Positions 5,715 through 6,423 of a DNA stretch of 6,423 nucleotides are shown piece by piece. The notes beneath the pieces are model-generated. The model had not been told where the DNA came from. It did not search any database and was given only the letters and a program-made list of their open reading frames with translations. Position numbers and translations under genes: made by a program. Location of the stretch: positions 1-6,423 of the forward strand of contig JACCXG010000621.1 of assembly GCA_013697225.1 (NCBI GenBank). Reading direction: 5' to 3'. This DNA comes from Acidobacteriota bacterium. GTDB taxonomy: Bacteria > Acidobacteriota > Vicinamibacteria > Vicinamibacterales > 2-12-FULL-66-21. How positions within the stretch are numbered: position 1 is the first letter of the stretch; every line of letters starts with the position of its first letter.

Positions 5715-6423
5715 AGGCGCGCATTCTTGTCATAGACGACGAGCTGGAGATCCGCCGGTCGGTGCGGATGATCCTCGAGTACGAAGGCTACGATGTCACC
5801 GAGGCCTCGAGCGGCCCTGAAGGGATCGCGCTGGCCGAGCGCGAGCCGCCGGATCTCGTTTTCCTGGATGTCAAGATGCCCGGGATGGACGGCCTCGAGG
5901 CGCTTCAGCGGATTCGCGCCACCAACGACACGCTGCCCGTCGTCATCATCTCCGGGCACGGGACGGTCAGCACGGCGGTCGAAGCAACGAAAGCTGGCGC
6001 CTTTGATTTCATCGAGAAGCCGCTTGCCAGCGAGCGCGTCCTGCTGACGATCAGGAACGCGCTCGACCAGACACGGCTGGTCGACGAGAACCGGACGCTC
6101 AGGCGTGCCGTCGAAGTGCGCCATCAGATGATTGGCGAGAGCCCGGCCCTGCGGCACATCTGGGACGCCATCAAGCGCGCGGCCCCGACCAACGCAACCG
6201 TCCTGCTGCTCGGGGAGAGCGGGGTCGGCAAGGAGCTCGTCGCGCGTTCCATTCACAGGAACAGCCTCCGGAGCCGCGAGCGGTTCGTGCAGGTGAACTG
6301 CGCCGCTATTCCCGAGGAGCTGATCGAATCGGAGCTGTTCGGCCACGAGAAGGGATCCTTCACGGGGGCCACCGAGAAGCAGATTGGCAAGTTCGAGCAG
6401 GCGGATCGGGGCACCATCTTCCT
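5711..6423 (+). CDS. Sigma-54-dependent response regulator, NtrC/NtrX type (partial, cut by window end)
   Basis: The visible 237 residues hold a receiver domain and the start of an AAA+ sigma-54 activation domain; the rest, including Walker B and the DNA-binding helix-turn-helix, lies beyond the window. In the receiver (about 3-118), D9 and D10 form the acidic pocket, D53 in FLDVKMPG is the phosphate acceptor, S81 is in the VIISGHG switch strand, and K103 is in IEKP. A linker helix with LVDENRTLR leads to the AAA+ domain from about 140 (MIGESPAL). Walker A is GESGVGKE (168-175), and the sigma-54-contacting loop reads GSFTGA (215-220), a common variant of GAFTGA. The SGHG plus FDFIEKP signature is most like the NtrX/NtrC4 branch. 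When phosphorylated such proteins remodel RNA polymerase-sigma-54 at enhancer-dependent promoters. The partner kinase is not in the window. The ATG at 5711 gives the usual receiver N-terminus, MKARILVIDD. It lacks a clear ribosome binding site, and the frame stays open and coding-like upstream to 5612, so a longer N-terminus is possible. Confidence 0.94.
   Translation, partial: MKARILVIDDELEIRRSVRMILEYEGYDVTEASSGPEGIALAEREPPDLVFLDVKMPGMDGLEALQRIRATNDTLPVVIISGHGTVSTAVEATKAGAFDFIEKPLASERVLLTIRNALDQTRLVDENRTLRRAVEVRHQMIGESPALRHIWDAIKRAAPTNATVLLLGESGVGKELVARSIHRNSLRSRERFVQVNCAAIPEELIESELFGHEKGSFTGATEKQIGKFEQADRGTIF

Noticed and set aside
5558..6346. 262-codon minus-strand frame opposite the response regulator
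   Set aside because: It lies opposite well-conserved receiver and AAA+ motifs and has no recognisable domain.
6353..6372. GSFTGA instead of GAFTGA in the sigma-54 contact loop
   Set aside because: Serine at this position is a frequent natural variant in active sigma-54 activators, so it does not indicate loss of sigma-54 contact.

Overview
The window is a compact, GC-rich bacterial stretch in which every supported gene lies on the + strand. In order it holds the last 23 or so codons of a gene that looks like methionyl-tRNA synthetase (metG), a TatD-family metal-dependent nuclease/hydrolase, a long-chain polyprenyl diphosphate synthase (IspB-like), an NAD+-dependent DNA ligase (ligA), a membrane-targeted HtrA/Deg serine protease with two PDZ domains, and the first 237 codons of an NtrC/NtrX-type sigma-54-activating response regulator that runs off the right edge. 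The strong G/C preference at third codon positions, frequent GTG-type starts and weak ribosome binding sites suggest a high-GC, non-actinobacterial Gram-negative. Gemmatimonadota or a related phylum is my best guess from the flavour of the proteins and the gene mix. This is an inference that the sequence alone cannot settle.

Layout. Positions 1-74 are the metG-like tail. Positions 75-162 are an 88-base gap holding a perfect 9-bp inverted repeat (91-117). tatD occupies 163-945 (a GTG at 133 is an alternative start). A 74-base gap holds a weak hairpin at the tatD stop, an isolated TTGACA, and a purine-rich ribosome binding site. ispB occupies 1020-2060. ligA follows after 11 bases (2072-4129), and htrA starts one base after the ligA stop (4131-5609). 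Positions 5610-5710 are an ambiguous 101-base junction. The response regulator begins at the ATG at 5711 and is cut by the window end. No gene-free stretch exceeds 300 bases, and I saw no rRNA, tRNA, CRISPR array, insertion sequence or attachment site.

How the genes fit together. From ispB through htrA the spacing is 11 and 1 bases, so these genes are probably cotranscribed. The functions are mostly housekeeping: tRNA charging, nucleic-acid trimming or repair, isoprenoid quinone side-chain synthesis and DNA nick sealing. They are followed by an envelope quality-control protease and a two-component regulator. A metG-tatD neighbour pair is common in bacteria. An envelope protease next to a sigma-54 response regulator hints at envelope-stress or nitrogen/redox signalling, but no kinase is visible in the window.

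I see no clear novel system here. The most interesting spot is the htrA/response-regulator junction. There the regulator's reading frame keeps a strong coding signature about 100 bases upstream of its first ATG, while a competing 34-codon ORF links the two genes by TAGATG and ATGA junctions. A Pro/Arg-rich insertion in the helix-hairpin-helix region of LigA is a smaller curiosity.
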